From NCBI RefSeq assembly GCF_001673635.1, contig NZ_LZMH01000037.1, positions 183,597-247,596 on the forward strand: 64,000 nt of DNA, given 5' to 3'. The number at the start of each line of letters is the position of its first letter. Within the stretch, counting starts at the first letter, position 1. This stretch comes from Mycobacterium asiaticum. GTDB taxonomy: Bacteria > Actinomycetota > Actinomycetes > Mycobacteriales > Mycobacteriaceae. Below, in pieces: positions 1 to 11,169 of this stretch. The notes below the pieces were generated by a model that saw only the letters and a list, made by a program, of their open reading frames with translations, was not told where the DNA came from and searched no databases. The translations under genes were made by a program, and so were the position numbers.

Positions 1-1
1 C

Positions 2-262
2 GAGCGCGCGATGGGGCCGATGCAGTTCATCTCCGAGACCTGGCGGTTGTACGGGGTCGACGCCAACAACGACGGCGTCGCCAGTCCGGACAACATCGAC
101 GATGCCGCCCTCTCGGCCGCGGGCTATTTGTGCTGGCGCGGAAAGGATCTCGCGACGCCCCGGGGGTGGATCACCGCGCTGCGGGCCTACAACAACTCCG
201 GCGTCTATGCGCGGGCGGTCCGGGACTGGGCGACCGCCTACGCGGCGGGTCATCCGCTGTAG
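2..262 (+). CDS. lpqU: Lytic murein transglycosylase, C-terminal part (LpqU-like, cut by window edge)
   Basis: The reading frame is open from the window edge, so the start lies outside. The visible 86 residues begin ERAMGPMQF, the GPMQF-x(3)-TW-x(3)-G signature of MltB-type (family 3) lytic transglycosylases, followed by a DANNDG segment and a C-terminal helix rich in Ala/Tyr (LRAYNNSGVYARAV), typical of the soluble-lysozyme-like fold. Such enzymes cut the MurNAc-GlcNAc bond of peptidoglycan outside the membrane. The catalytic Glu and the lipoprotein signal expected for LpqU (Rv1022) are upstream of the window. Position directly before eno matches the Rv1022-Rv1023 order. Family assignment is secure; the gene symbol rests on synteny. 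Confidence 0.85.
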   Translation, partial: ERAMGPMQFISETWRLYGVDANNDGVASPDNIDDAALSAAGYLCWRGKDLATPRGWITALRAYNNSGVYARAVRDWATAYAAGHPL

Positions 263-296
263 AAGGATGGTCCGGGTAACCGAGGCTTTAGGCTGA

Positions 297-1628
<1,332 letters not shown>

Positions 1629-1633
1629 ATAGT

Positions 1634-2329
1634 TTGGCCGCCAAGTCCGATCCGAAACGCCGATCCCCGGCTTCCCGGCCGGGGAAGCCCGGTGATTCGG
1701 GTCGGGGGCGTCGCTCTTCGGGCACGGTGAAGCCGGTTGCCAAGCCGCTGTCGCGGCCGCAGTCCAAGCCCGCACAGACCGCGCCCGACGAGAGTCGCCA
1801 CGCGGGCCGCTCGCAGGAACATGTCGTCGAACCGATCAGGCGGTCGTTCACCGAATCCGTTGAGCAGCGGTCGGATCAGCGGTTGGGCTTCACCGCGCGG
1901 CGGGCGGCGATCCTGGCCGCGGTGGTGTGTGTGCTGACGCTGACCATCGCCGGTCCGGTGCGCACGTATTTCGCTCAGCGCACCGAGATGGCGCAACTGT
2001 CGGCGACCGAGGCCGCGCTGCGCGGCCAGATCAAGGAATTGGAGCAACGCAAAGGTCAGCTGGCCGACCCGGCGTACATCGCCGCGCAAGCCCGCGAGCG
2101 GCTCGGTTTCGTCAAGCCTGGTGACATTCCGTTCCAGGTGCAGCTTCCGCCGACGGCCGCGGTGCCTGCGCAACCGGGGGAGGAGGCTGGCGGGCACCCC
2201 AAGAACGAGCCGTGGTACACCTCGCTGTGGCACACCATCGCGGACACGCCGCACTTGCCCCCGGCTGCTCCGGCCGCCCCGGCGGCGCCCGGGCAGGAGC
2301 CCCCGAACCCGACGGTCCCCGGTGGTTGA
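1634..2329 (+). CDS. FtsB/DivIC-type septum formation initiator protein
   Basis: 231-aa bitopic membrane protein, orthologue of Rv1024. Residues 1-78 are a basic, Ser/Pro-rich cytoplasmic tail; one membrane segment lies at about 80-100 (ILAAVVCVLTLTIAGPV); a coiled coil follows (about 105-135, EMAQLSATEAALRGQIKELE), then the conserved DivIC block ending ARERLGFVKPGDIPF, then a Pro/Ala-rich tail. FtsB partners FtsL and FtsQ in the divisome. The only usable start is TTG at 1634, 5 nt after the eno stop and without a clear ribosome site, so translation is probably coupled to eno. A shorter product from an internal start cannot be excluded. Confidence 0.85.
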   Translation: MAAKSDPKRRSPASRPGKPGDSGRGRRSSGTVKPVAKPLSRPQSKPAQTAPDESRHAGRSQEHVVEPIRRSFTESVEQRSDQRLGFTARRAAILAAVVCVLTLTIAGPVRTYFAQRTEMAQLSATEAALRGQIKELEQRKGQLADPAYIAAQARERLGFVKPGDIPFQVQLPPTAAVPAQPGEEAGGHPKNEPWYTSLWHTIADTPHLPPAAPAAPAAPGQEPPNPTVPGG

Positions 2330-2810
2330 TCGTGCCGACTTGGAGGTGGTGGCGCGTCAGCTCGGCCGTGAGCCGCGTGGGGTGCTGGAGATCGCCTACC
2401 GATGTCCAGACGGTTCACCGGGTGTGGTGAAGACGGCGCCGAAACTGCCTGATGGGACACCGTTTCCGACGTTGTACTACCTCACGCATCCGGTGCTCAC
2501 GGCAGCCGCCAGTCGATTGGAGACCACCGGCCTGATGCGTGAGATGACCGCGCGTTTGGGTGCCGACCCGTCGTTGGCGGCCGCGTATCAGCGTGCCCAC
2601 GAGTCGTATCTGGCCGAGCGGGACGCGATTGAACCATTGGGGACGACGTTTTCCGGTGGCGGCATGCCGGACCGGGTCAAGTGTCTGCATGTGCTGATTG
2701 CGCATTCGCTGGCCAAGGGGCCCGGGGTCAATCCGTTGGGTGACGAGGCGGTTGCGTTGTTAGCCGCCGAGCCGGGAATAGCGGCTTTGATTGCGGGACA
2801 GTGGAAATGA
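2322..2810 (+). CDS. DUF501 family protein (Rv1025 orthologue)
   Basis: 162-aa soluble protein of the DUF501 family, function unknown. The open frame extends upstream inside the ftsB-like gene, but conserved sequence begins at VVDRADLEVVARQLGR, so I place the start at GTG 2322, overlapping the upstream stop by 8 nt. Characteristic family segments are YRCPDGSPGVVKTAPKLPDG and FPTLYYLTHP near the N-terminus and MPDRVKCLHVLIAHSLAKG near the C-terminus; conserved Cys and His residues in these blocks could bind metal, which is inference. Its stop overlaps the ATG of ppx2, so the two are translationally coupled. Confidence 0.85.
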   Translation: MVDRADLEVVARQLGREPRGVLEIAYRCPDGSPGVVKTAPKLPDGTPFPTLYYLTHPVLTAAASRLETTGLMREMTARLGADPSLAAAYQRAHESYLAERDAIEPLGTTFSGGGMPDRVKCLHVLIAHSLAKGPGVNPLGDEAVALLAAEPGIAALIAGQWK

Positions 2811-3754
2811 CGCGGCTGGCTGGAATCGACTGCGGTACCAACTCGATTCGGTTGTTGATTGCGGACTGCGTCGACGGACGGTTACGGGACGTCCATCGCG
2901 AGATGCGGATCGTGCGGCTGGGTCAGGGGGTGGATGCGACCGGCTCGTTTGCGCCTGAAGCGATTGCGCGCACGCGGGCCGCGCTGGTCGATTACGCGGA
3001 GTTGCTGCGGGTGCATGGGGTTTCGCGGGTGCGGATGGTCGCGACGTCGGCCACACGGGACGCCGGGAACCGGGATGTGTTCTTTGCGATGACGGCGGAA
3101 GTTTTGGGGGCGGTGATTCCCGGCGCGATCGCCGAGGTGATCACGGGGGCGGAGGAGGCCGAGCTGTCGTTCGCCGGTGCGGTTGGCGAATTGGACAGCA
3201 CGGATGCACCTTTCGTGGTTGTAGACCTGGGTGGCGGCTCGACGGAGATCGTGGTCGGTAAGGCGGCGGATGACGTGGTGGCGAGTTATTCGGCCGATAT
3301 TGGTTGCGTCCGCCTGACCGAGCGTTGCTTGCACTCCGACCCGCCCACGCCGGAGGAGGTTGCGACGGCCCGGTCGGTGGTCCGTGAGCGGCTCGCCGTG
3401 GCGTTGCGCGCCGTGCCGGTGGAGGGGGCCCGCTGTTGGGTCGGTGTTGCCGGGACGATGACTACGTTGTCGGCCTTGGCCCACGGTATGGCGGTGTATG
3501 ACTCTGCTGCGATTCATCTTTCGCGGGTGGGGCGCGACTCTTTGCTGGCGGTGTGTGAGCAGTTGATCGCTATGCCGCGGTCGGAACGGGCGAAGCTTGG
3601 GCCGATGCACGAAGGGCGCGTCGACGTGATCGGCGGAGGTGCGATCGTGGTGCAGGAGTTGGCCAATGAGTTGTATGCGCGGGCCGGTATTGCGGAGTTG
3701 ACCGTCAGCGAACACGACATCTTGGACGGGATTGTTCTGTCGATAGCGGGATAG
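2807..3754 (+). CDS. ppx2: Exopolyphosphatase / pppGpp phosphohydrolase family (Ppx2)
   Basis: 315-aa member of the Ppx/GppA branch of the ASKHA fold (Rv1026 orthologue), which hydrolyses inorganic polyphosphate and/or pppGpp in the cytosol. The N-terminus LAGIDCGTNSIRLLIAD is the phosphate-1 loop and VVDLGGGSTEIVVG (about 137-150) is the phosphate-2 loop; both are intact. It ends at the IVLSIAG motif, without the C-terminal HD-type domain of long GppA proteins. I chose ATG 2807, which overlaps the preceding stop (ATGA), rather than GTG 2801. It is the last gene of the eno unit; repeats begin 11 nt after the stop. In M. tuberculosis Rv1026 was reported as the active exopolyphosphatase, from memory. 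Confidence 0.9.
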   Translation: MTRLAGIDCGTNSIRLLIADCVDGRLRDVHREMRIVRLGQGVDATGSFAPEAIARTRAALVDYAELLRVHGVSRVRMVATSATRDAGNRDVFFAMTAEVLGAVIPGAIAEVITGAEEAELSFAGAVGELDSTDAPFVVVDLGGGSTEIVVGKAADDVVASYSADIGCVRLTERCLHSDPPTPEEVATARSVVRERLAVALRAVPVEGARCWVGVAGTMTTLSALAHGMAVYDSAAIHLSRVGRDSLLAVCEQLIAMPRSERAKLGPMHEGRVDVIGGGAIVVQELANELYARAGIAELTVSEHDILDGIVLSIAG

Positions 3755-3764
3755 CTTTTCTCGG

Positions 3765-3813
3765 CTCTCAGGGGGATGTGCGTCGTTGCCCGGCTTGTAG
3801 CGACATTGTCGGT
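3765..3813 (+). repeat. 49-bp dispersed repeat, copy A
   Basis: Begins CTCTCAGGGGGATGTGCGTC and ends CGACATTGTCGGT. It is identical over 49 bp to the copy at 4018-4066 and occurs inverted at 4554-4603, 4663-4711 and 4775-4823. It contains an 11-bp palindrome CGACATTGTCG. Copy A starts 11 nt after the ppx2 stop. Confidence 0.9.
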
Positions 3814-3830
3814 GGCGCGGTGGGGTGGCG

Positions 3831-3917
3831 GACGCGTGGGTCGACGGCGGCGGTCGGGGTCTGTGGACGCGTGAGGGTCGACGGCGGCGGTCGGGGTCTG
3901 CGGACGCGTGAGGGTCG
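3831..3917 (+). repeat. Short tandem repeat, period 35-37 bp
   Basis: The word GACGCGTG recurs at 3831, 3866 and 3903, each followed by GGGTCGACGGCGG-type sequence, giving a little over two near-identical units of 35 and 37 bp. The rest of the gap from 3755 to 4131 is occupied by repeat copies A and B and GC-rich filler without a convincing gene. Confidence 0.8.
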
Positions 3918-4017
3918 GTGGCCGCGGCAGGTGGCCGTGGGGACGGTCTGTGGGGCCGTCGTGCGGGGCCGGCGGCCGGCGTCGAACGCGATTAGCGCTC
4001 GCGGTCCGTTCCTGGCG

Positions 4018-4066
4018 CTCTCAGGGGGATGTGCGTCGTTGCCCGGCTTGTAGCGACATTGTCGGT
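4018..4066 (+). repeat. 49-bp dispersed repeat, copy B
   Basis: Identical in sequence and orientation to copy A (3765-3813). It ends 65 nt before the small ORF at 4132. Confidence 0.9.
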
Positions 4067-4131
4067 GTGCGTCATCCACAGCCGAAATGTGCTGACTGGC
4101 GGCACGTGGACGCGAATGCAACGTTCGAGTC

Positions 4132-4455
4132 ATGAGCGTGCTGCTACGAGGAACCGAGCTTCGCTATGTGCTTACCTACCAGTTGGTGTTGCACGGACCC
4201 GCGACTATTCCGGAACTCATCGATGCCCTCAAGTGGCATGGCTTTACCGTCAACGGTCGGGCATCGAAAGCCATTTCCGATGCACTGCGATGGGAGATGG
4301 GACGGGGGCGGGTTGACCGCGTCAGACGGGGCAAGTATGCGGCGCTGGAATTTCCGCGCGGCACCGAACACCGGATGCACCAGCGAGTTCTGGCGTTGCG
4401 AGGGAAGTCGAGGGCCATTAGTGGACGCGAAGATCCGCTCCAGTGGTTCGACTGA
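4132..4455 (+). CDS. Small winged-helix-like protein of unknown function
   Basis: 107-aa ORF with ATG start. I do not recognise a named family. The segment LTYQLVLHGPATIPELIDAL followed by SKAISDALRWEMGRGRVDRV and a basic RRGKYAAL turn has the pattern of a winged helix-turn-helix: helix, HGPAT turn, helix, recognition helix, then a beta wing. The C-terminus is basic (HQRVLALRGKSR). There are no Cys clusters and no membrane segment. It stands alone, flanked on the left by two forward and on the right by three inverted copies of the 49-bp repeat. No clear ribosome site precedes the ATG. A role as a DNA-binding regulator is inference; the ORF looks coding by residue composition. Confidence 0.6.
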   Translation: MSVLLRGTELRYVLTYQLVLHGPATIPELIDALKWHGFTVNGRASKAISDALRWEMGRGRVDRVRRGKYAALEFPRGTEHRMHQRVLALRGKSRAISGREDPLQWFD

Positions 4456-4553
4456 TAGCCGCTGCGAGCTGCGGCAAGGCGCATGCTCCTGAAGACCGTG
4501 GACAAGATCGGCGCCACACCGGTTCGGTGCGGTTACCTACGCCCGTTCGCGCC

Positions 4554-4603
4554 ATCGACATTGTCGCTGCAAGCCGGGCACCGACGCATATGCTCCCCGA
4601 GAG
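4554..4603 (-). repeat. 49-bp dispersed repeat, copy C (inverted)
   Basis: Reads ATCGACATTGTCGCTGCAAG on the plus strand, the reverse complement of copies A and B with a few changes. Together with D and E it forms a tandem array with a period of about 110 bp, because the preceding sequence (GGTTCGGTGCGGTTACC) is also repeated in diverged form before D and E. Confidence 0.85.
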
Positions 4604-4662
4604 GTATGGCGAGAAGGCCTGCGCGCGCAAACGGGTTCGATGCGGTCACCGACCACGACGCG

Positions 4663-4711
4663 CCACCGACATTGTCGCTGCAAGCCGGGCACCGACGCAT
4701 ATGCCCCCGGG
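4663..4711 (-). repeat. 49-bp dispersed repeat, copy D (inverted)
   Basis: Reads ACCGACATTGTCGCTGCAAG on the plus strand. It is 109 nt downstream of copy C and preceded by GGGTTCGATGCGGTCACC, the related left flank of the ~110-bp unit. Confidence 0.85.
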
Positions 4712-4774
4712 AGGGGCCTGCAGAAGACCGGCACGCTAGACGGAGTCGATTCGGTTACCGGCCCTAACCATCCC

Positions 4775-4823
4775 ACCGACAATGTCGCTACAAGCCGGGC
4801 ACCGACGCGCATCCTCCTGAGAG
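4775..4823 (-). repeat. 49-bp dispersed repeat, copy E (inverted)
   Basis: Reads ACCGACAATGTCGCTACAAG on the plus strand and is the inverted copy closest to copies A and B. It is 112 nt downstream of copy D and ends 18 nt before the kdpE stop codon. The gap 4456-4841 contains these repeats and no supported gene. Confidence 0.85.
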
Positions 4824-4841
4824 GGCGCGCGCACGGGCCGC

Positions 4842-5522
4842 TCATGCCTCGAAGCGGTATCCCATGCCTGATTCGGTCAGCAGGTGTTTGGGATGCGACG
4901 GGTCATCCTCGAGCTTGCGCCGCAACTGCGCCAAATACACCCTTAAATAGTGTGTTTCGGTCGCGTAAGCCGGTCCCCACACCTCTCTGAGCAACTCCTC
5001 GCGACCCACCAGCTTGCCGCGGTTGCGCACCAGCATCTCCAGCATCCCCCACTCGGTGGGCGTCAGATGCACCTCGACACCACCCTTCACCACCTTCTTC
5101 GCCGCCAAATCGACAGTAAAAGAAGAGGTTTCGACCACCGGCTGTTCCACCTCCGACGCCGCGGCAGTGCGGCGCACCGCGGCCCGCAATCTGGCGAGGA
5201 ACTCGTCCATCCCAAACGGCTTCGTCACGTAGTCGTCGGCTCCCGCATCCAACGCCTCGACCTTGTCGGAAGAATCGCTTCGCGCCGACAACACGATCAC
5301 CGGTGCGGAAAGCCACCCGCGCAACCCGCCCAACACGTCGATACCCGAAATGTCGGGCAGGCCAAGATCCAGAATCACCACATCCGGGGGATGCTCGGCG
5401 GCGGCCCGCAGCGCTCCCGCGCCGGTCGACGCGGTAATCACCTCATAACCACGCACACTCAGGTTGATCCGCAGCGCCCGCAAGATATGCGGCTCGTCAT
5501 CGATTACCAGAACCCGGGTCAT
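4842..5522 (-). CDS. kdpE: Response regulator KdpE
   Basis: 226-aa OmpR/PhoB-family regulator of the kdp operon. The receiver domain (1-120) has the acidic pair D8/D9, phosphoacceptor Asp52 (VVILDLGLPD) and the conserved Lys in VTKPFG. The C-terminal winged-helix (about 130-226) has the usual LTPTEWGMLEMLVRN and ETHYLRVYLAQLRRKLE blocks. It is phosphorylated by KdpD and activates kdp transcription under potassium limitation. Its ATG overlaps the kdpD stop by 4 nt (ATGA), so it is the last gene of the operon here, as Rv1027c is. Confidence 0.97.
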   Translation of the reverse strand: MTRVLVIDDEPHILRALRINLSVRGYEVITASTGAGALRAAAEHPPDVVILDLGLPDISGIDVLGGLRGWLSAPVIVLSARSDSSDKVEALDAGADDYVTKPFGMDEFLARLRAAVRRTAAASEVEQPVVETSSFTVDLAAKKVVKGGVEVHLTPTEWGMLEMLVRNRGKLVGREELLREVWGPAYATETHYLRVYLAQLRRKLEDDPSHPKHLLTESGMGYRFEA

Positions 5523-8077
5523 TGCTCACCGCTGTCCGGTGGCCCGGCCAGGTCCAACACCACCGTCAGCCCTCCACCCGGCGTATCGCCGGCCTGGATC
5601 GTGCCACCCATCGCCTCGACGAAGCCGCGCGCCACCGACATTCCCAGTCCGACACCGGTGGTGTTGTCATGGTCACCCAAGCGCTGGAACGCCTCAAACA
5701 ACCGTTCCTCGGTCCCGTGCGGGATCCCCGGCCCCTCATCGATCACGTTGACCAGCACGCGCTCGCCCACCCGTCCCGCGTTGACCCGAACCACGCAATC
5801 GGGCGCGTAGCGCAGCGCATTGTCGATCAGGTTGGCCAGCACCCGTTCCAGCAGCCTGCCGTCGGCCATCACTACGGCATCGCCGACGTCGACCTTGACG
5901 CGATCGATGGCGGATCGGTAGAAACCGGTGGCGCCCTTGCCAATGCTCACCAGCGCGCGCTGCACCACCTCCTCGAGATACACCCGATGTAGCTCGGGGC
6001 GCACCACCCCCGCGGCCAACCGTGACGAGTCGAGCAAATTGCCCACCAACGCGGTGAGCTGATCGATGGATTCCTCTGTGCTGGCCAGTAATTCGGCAGT
6101 GTCCTCAGGGGAGAAAGCCACATCGCCGGCGCGCAGGCTGGATACCGCAACCTTGGCGGCCGCCAGCGGGGTGCGCAAATCATGGCTGACCGCCGAAAGC
6201 AGGGACCGGCGCAATTCATCGGCCCGCACTATGGCCTCGGCACGGCTGGCCTCCTCGACGAGTTCACGCTGTCGGATCAGCCCCGCGGCTTGCCTGGCCA
6301 CCGCGCCCAGCACGCGCCGATCCCGGGCCGACAGCTTGCGACCGGCCATCAGCATCCAGAACTCTTCGTCACCCACCTCGATGGCCGTGTCCGCCGAATC
6401 GACTGTGGTGCAAGGATCATTCCCCACCGAGGCGACCACTTCGCGCGAGCCCTCCAAACCTTCCCGCAGCATGCTCACCGCACGCTGCGAATAGGTCTCG
6501 CGCACGCGTTCCAACAGCGTGGACAGGTCCGCGCCCCGCAGCACCGATCCGGCAAACAGCGTCAACAGCTCTGCCTCTTGGGAAGCCAGCCGGGCTTCTC
6601 TGGCGCGCTTGGTAGCACCGTCGACCAACACGGCGACCGCGACGGCGATCAGCAGCAGCACCAGCTCGGTGACGGCACTGTCGGGCTCGGAGATGGTGAA
6701 ACTGTGTCGCGGCGCGATCAAGTAGTAGTTCAACAGCGCACCGGACAGCATCGCTGAAAGTACAGCGGGGGCAACGCCGCCCAACAGGCCGACCAAGAGA
6801 ACACCGACGAAGAACAGCGCACTCTCACCGCCGGTGTTTAAGAACGAGTCCAGCACACTCACCGTCACGGCACAGATCGCCGACGGGACGGCAACCGCCG
6901 CCAGCCACGATGCCGCGCGTCGTTCCCGGGGCGATGCGGCGACGGGCCGCGCGCCCCGCTTGTGTTCGTCGTGGGTGACGATGTGGACGTCGATCTTGCC
7001 GGATCGTTGCACGACCGCGGCTCCGATGCCCTCGGAGAACACGCGCGCCCACCGCGACCTGCGCGACGTCCCGATGACCAACTGGGTGGCGTTGATCTCG
7101 CGCGCGAAGTCCAGCAGCGCATCGGGCACGTCATCGCCGACCACCGTGTGGAGCGAGGCGTCCAAACTGTTTGCCAACTCTCGGATCTTGCTCATCCGCG
7201 CGTCTGAGAGACCGGCCAGCCCGTCACCACGCAGCACATGGACCACCATGAGCTCGGCACTCGACTTCGAGGCGATCCGGGATGCTCGTCTGACCAGTGT
7301 TTCGGACTCCGGGCCGCCGGTGACAGCGACCACGACCCGCTCGCGAGCCTCCCACGTATCGGTGATCTTGTTCTCCGCGCGGTACTTTGCAAGCGCGGTG
7401 TCGACCTGATCCGCAAGCCACAACAACGCCAACTCCCTCAGCGCGGTGAGGTTCCCCCGGCGGAAGTAGTTGGACAGCGCGGCGTCGATCTTCTCGGACG
7501 CATACACATTTCCATGGGATAGTCTGCGCCGCAGCGCTTCCGGAGTTATGTCGATCAGCTCGACCTGGGCGGCCTGCCGCACGATCGAGTCCGGGATCGT
7601 CTCCTTCTGTTCGATGCCGGTTATCTGTGCGACGACGTCGTTGAGACTCTCCAAGTGCTGGATGTTGACGGTGGAGATCACCGTGATCCCCGCGTCGAGC
7701 AGTTCCTCGACGTCCTGCCAGCGTTTGTCGTTCTTGCTGCCGGGCGTATTGGTATGGGCCAGCTCGTCAACCAACACCACCTGGGGATGGCGTGCCAATA
7801 CCGCCGGCACGTCGAGTTCAGCGAAGCTGCCCCCGCGGTACTCGATGTAGCGCGGTGCGACGGCCTCGATCCCGTCCAGCAGCTCCGCGGTTCTTGCCCG
7901 CCCATGTGTTTCGACCACGGCGGCCACCAGATCGGTGCCGCGCTCCAACCGCCGGTGCGCCTCGCCGAGCATCGCGTAGGTCTTGCCGACACCCGGTGCC
8001 GCGCCGAGATAGATGCGCAGCTCGCCGCGTTTGGGGCGGTGGTCTGTGACGCTGGAGACGTTCACGTCAACAATCAT
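5519..8077 (-). CDS. kdpD: Sensor histidine kinase KdpD
   Basis: 852-aa sensor with the full KdpD architecture: an N-terminal KdpD domain with Walker A GAAPGVGKT at 25-33 and a Walker-B-like VVLVDELAHTNTPGS, a universal-stress-protein-like domain (about 225-370), four close membrane helices (about 390-500, including LFFVGVLLVGLLGGVAP and LVLLLIAVAVAVLVDGA), a GAF-like linker, and the kinase core with SHDLRTPLAAAK (phosphoacceptor His near 632) and ATP-binding boxes NLIDNALRYAP, DEGPGIP and GLGMSVARGF. It senses potassium/turgor and phosphorylates KdpE. Start ATG 8077; GTG 8065 is an alternative. It lies 11 nt after kdpC. Confidence 0.96.
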   Translation of the reverse strand: MIVDVNVSSVTDHRPKRGELRIYLGAAPGVGKTYAMLGEAHRRLERGTDLVAAVVETHGRARTAELLDGIEAVAPRYIEYRGGSFAELDVPAVLARHPQVVLVDELAHTNTPGSKNDKRWQDVEELLDAGITVISTVNIQHLESLNDVVAQITGIEQKETIPDSIVRQAAQVELIDITPEALRRRLSHGNVYASEKIDAALSNYFRRGNLTALRELALLWLADQVDTALAKYRAENKITDTWEARERVVVAVTGGPESETLVRRASRIASKSSAELMVVHVLRGDGLAGLSDARMSKIRELANSLDASLHTVVGDDVPDALLDFAREINATQLVIGTSRRSRWARVFSEGIGAAVVQRSGKIDVHIVTHDEHKRGARPVAASPRERRAASWLAAVAVPSAICAVTVSVLDSFLNTGGESALFFVGVLLVGLLGGVAPAVLSAMLSGALLNYYLIAPRHSFTISEPDSAVTELVLLLIAVAVAVLVDGATKRAREARLASQEAELLTLFAGSVLRGADLSTLLERVRETYSQRAVSMLREGLEGSREVVASVGNDPCTTVDSADTAIEVGDEEFWMLMAGRKLSARDRRVLGAVARQAAGLIRQRELVEEASRAEAIVRADELRRSLLSAVSHDLRTPLAAAKVAVSSLRAGDVAFSPEDTAELLASTEESIDQLTALVGNLLDSSRLAAGVVRPELHRVYLEEVVQRALVSIGKGATGFYRSAIDRVKVDVGDAVVMADGRLLERVLANLIDNALRYAPDCVVRVNAGRVGERVLVNVIDEGPGIPHGTEERLFEAFQRLGDHDNTTGVGLGMSVARGFVEAMGGTIQAGDTPGGGLTVVLDLAGPPDSGEQ

Positions 8078-8088
8078 CCACCCATCCG

Positions 8089-9009
8089 CTATCTGGAGAC
8101 CGGATACCTGCTGTCCAACGCCAAGTTGAGCTGCAGCACGTTGACGGTTGGTTCGCCGAAGAAGCCGAGCATCCGGCCGGTGCGGTATTGCGCCACCACC
8201 TGGCGGATCTGGTCCGCGCTCACGTGACGGGCCCGGGCCACCCGGGCAATTTGGATGCCGGCGTAGGCGGGCGAGATGTCCGGATCAAGACCGCTGCCAC
8301 TGGTGGTGACGGCGTCGGCCGGTACCTGTGGCTCGCCGGAAGCGCTACGCACCGGCACGATCAAGCCGCTCGAGTAGTCCTCGCCGAACCTCGCGCATTC
8401 GACATGGACACCGCGATAGCTGTCCACGAACGGTTGGCCGGTGGACGCGCACGGCTCGTTGACGCTGACCACACGAGTCGGGTGGACCACGTCACCTCGC
8501 GCATCGTGCGGGCCCATCACCGACAGCACCGCCCCGACCCCGCCGCCCGTGCAGAACGGGCGCGACCCGTCCACGCCTTCGAGCTTGCCGATCGCCGCGC
8601 TGCGGGAGCACACCAACGTCAACAAACTCGGCTTGAATCCGGCGTCGGTGGGGCCGGCGCCGGTGGCCAGCTTGGCCGGGTCGGCGGGGATGTCGACGAC
8701 GCTTTCCGGACCGAGGTTACTGCCACCACTGGACATCGGGTCATAACCGGCGCCAGCGGCCGAGGGACGAGCCTGAAAGTACTGCGGCAGCGGCTTTCCC
8801 GCAGCGTCGGTGAACTGCTGGCCGATCAACGTGCTCCCGATCGCCTTGCCGCCGGTGGTGATGATCGAGCCTTCCGCCTTGGCGTTCAACCCGGGTAGCA
8901 GGGCGACCAGCCATATCAGCAGCGGGTAGCCGAGACCCAGTAGCACGGTGAAGACGAGCAGCGCGCGCAATGCGGCTCCGTATCGTCGAATTATGTTGGT
9001 GAGGTTCAT
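8089..9009 (-). CDS. kdpC: Potassium-transporting ATPase KdpC subunit with large insertion
   Basis: 306-aa KdpC, the accessory subunit that stabilises the KdpA-KdpB complex. A single membrane segment at about 14-38 is followed by the conserved FQARPSAAGAGYDPMSSGGSN and, near the C-terminus, SGSGLDPDISPAYA and VNVLQLNLALDSR. KdpC is normally about 190 residues (189 in M. tuberculosis, from memory). Here residues from about 100 to 225 replace a linker of about 30 residues, adding roughly 95-110 residues with four cysteines (C134, C153, C187, C205) on the predicted outer face. The frame is clean through the insertion. Start ATG 9009 is one nt after the kdpB stop; the longer upstream frame is not supported. 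Confidence 0.93.
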   Translation of the reverse strand: MNLTNIIRRYGAALRALLVFTVLLGLGYPLLIWLVALLPGLNAKAEGSIITTGGKAIGSTLIGQQFTDAAGKPLPQYFQARPSAAGAGYDPMSSGGSNLGPESVVDIPADPAKLATGAGPTDAGFKPSLLTLVCSRSAAIGKLEGVDGSRPFCTGGGVGAVLSVMGPHDARGDVVHPTRVVSVNEPCASTGQPFVDSYRGVHVECARFGEDYSSGLIVPVRSASGEPQVPADAVTTSGSGLDPDISPAYAGIQIARVARARHVSADQIRQVVAQYRTGRMLGFFGEPTVNVLQLNLALDSRYPVSR

Positions 9010-9010
9010 T

Positions 9011-11167
<2,157 letters not shown>

Positions 11168-11169
11168 TT

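Noticed and set aside
3778..4053. 91-aa ORF in the repeat island
   Set aside because: Made entirely of the 49-bp and 36-bp repeats; the translation repeats the same words and has no protein character.
3765..4823. CRISPR array
   Set aside because: Repeats are 49 bp, in both orientations, irregularly spaced and without cas genes.
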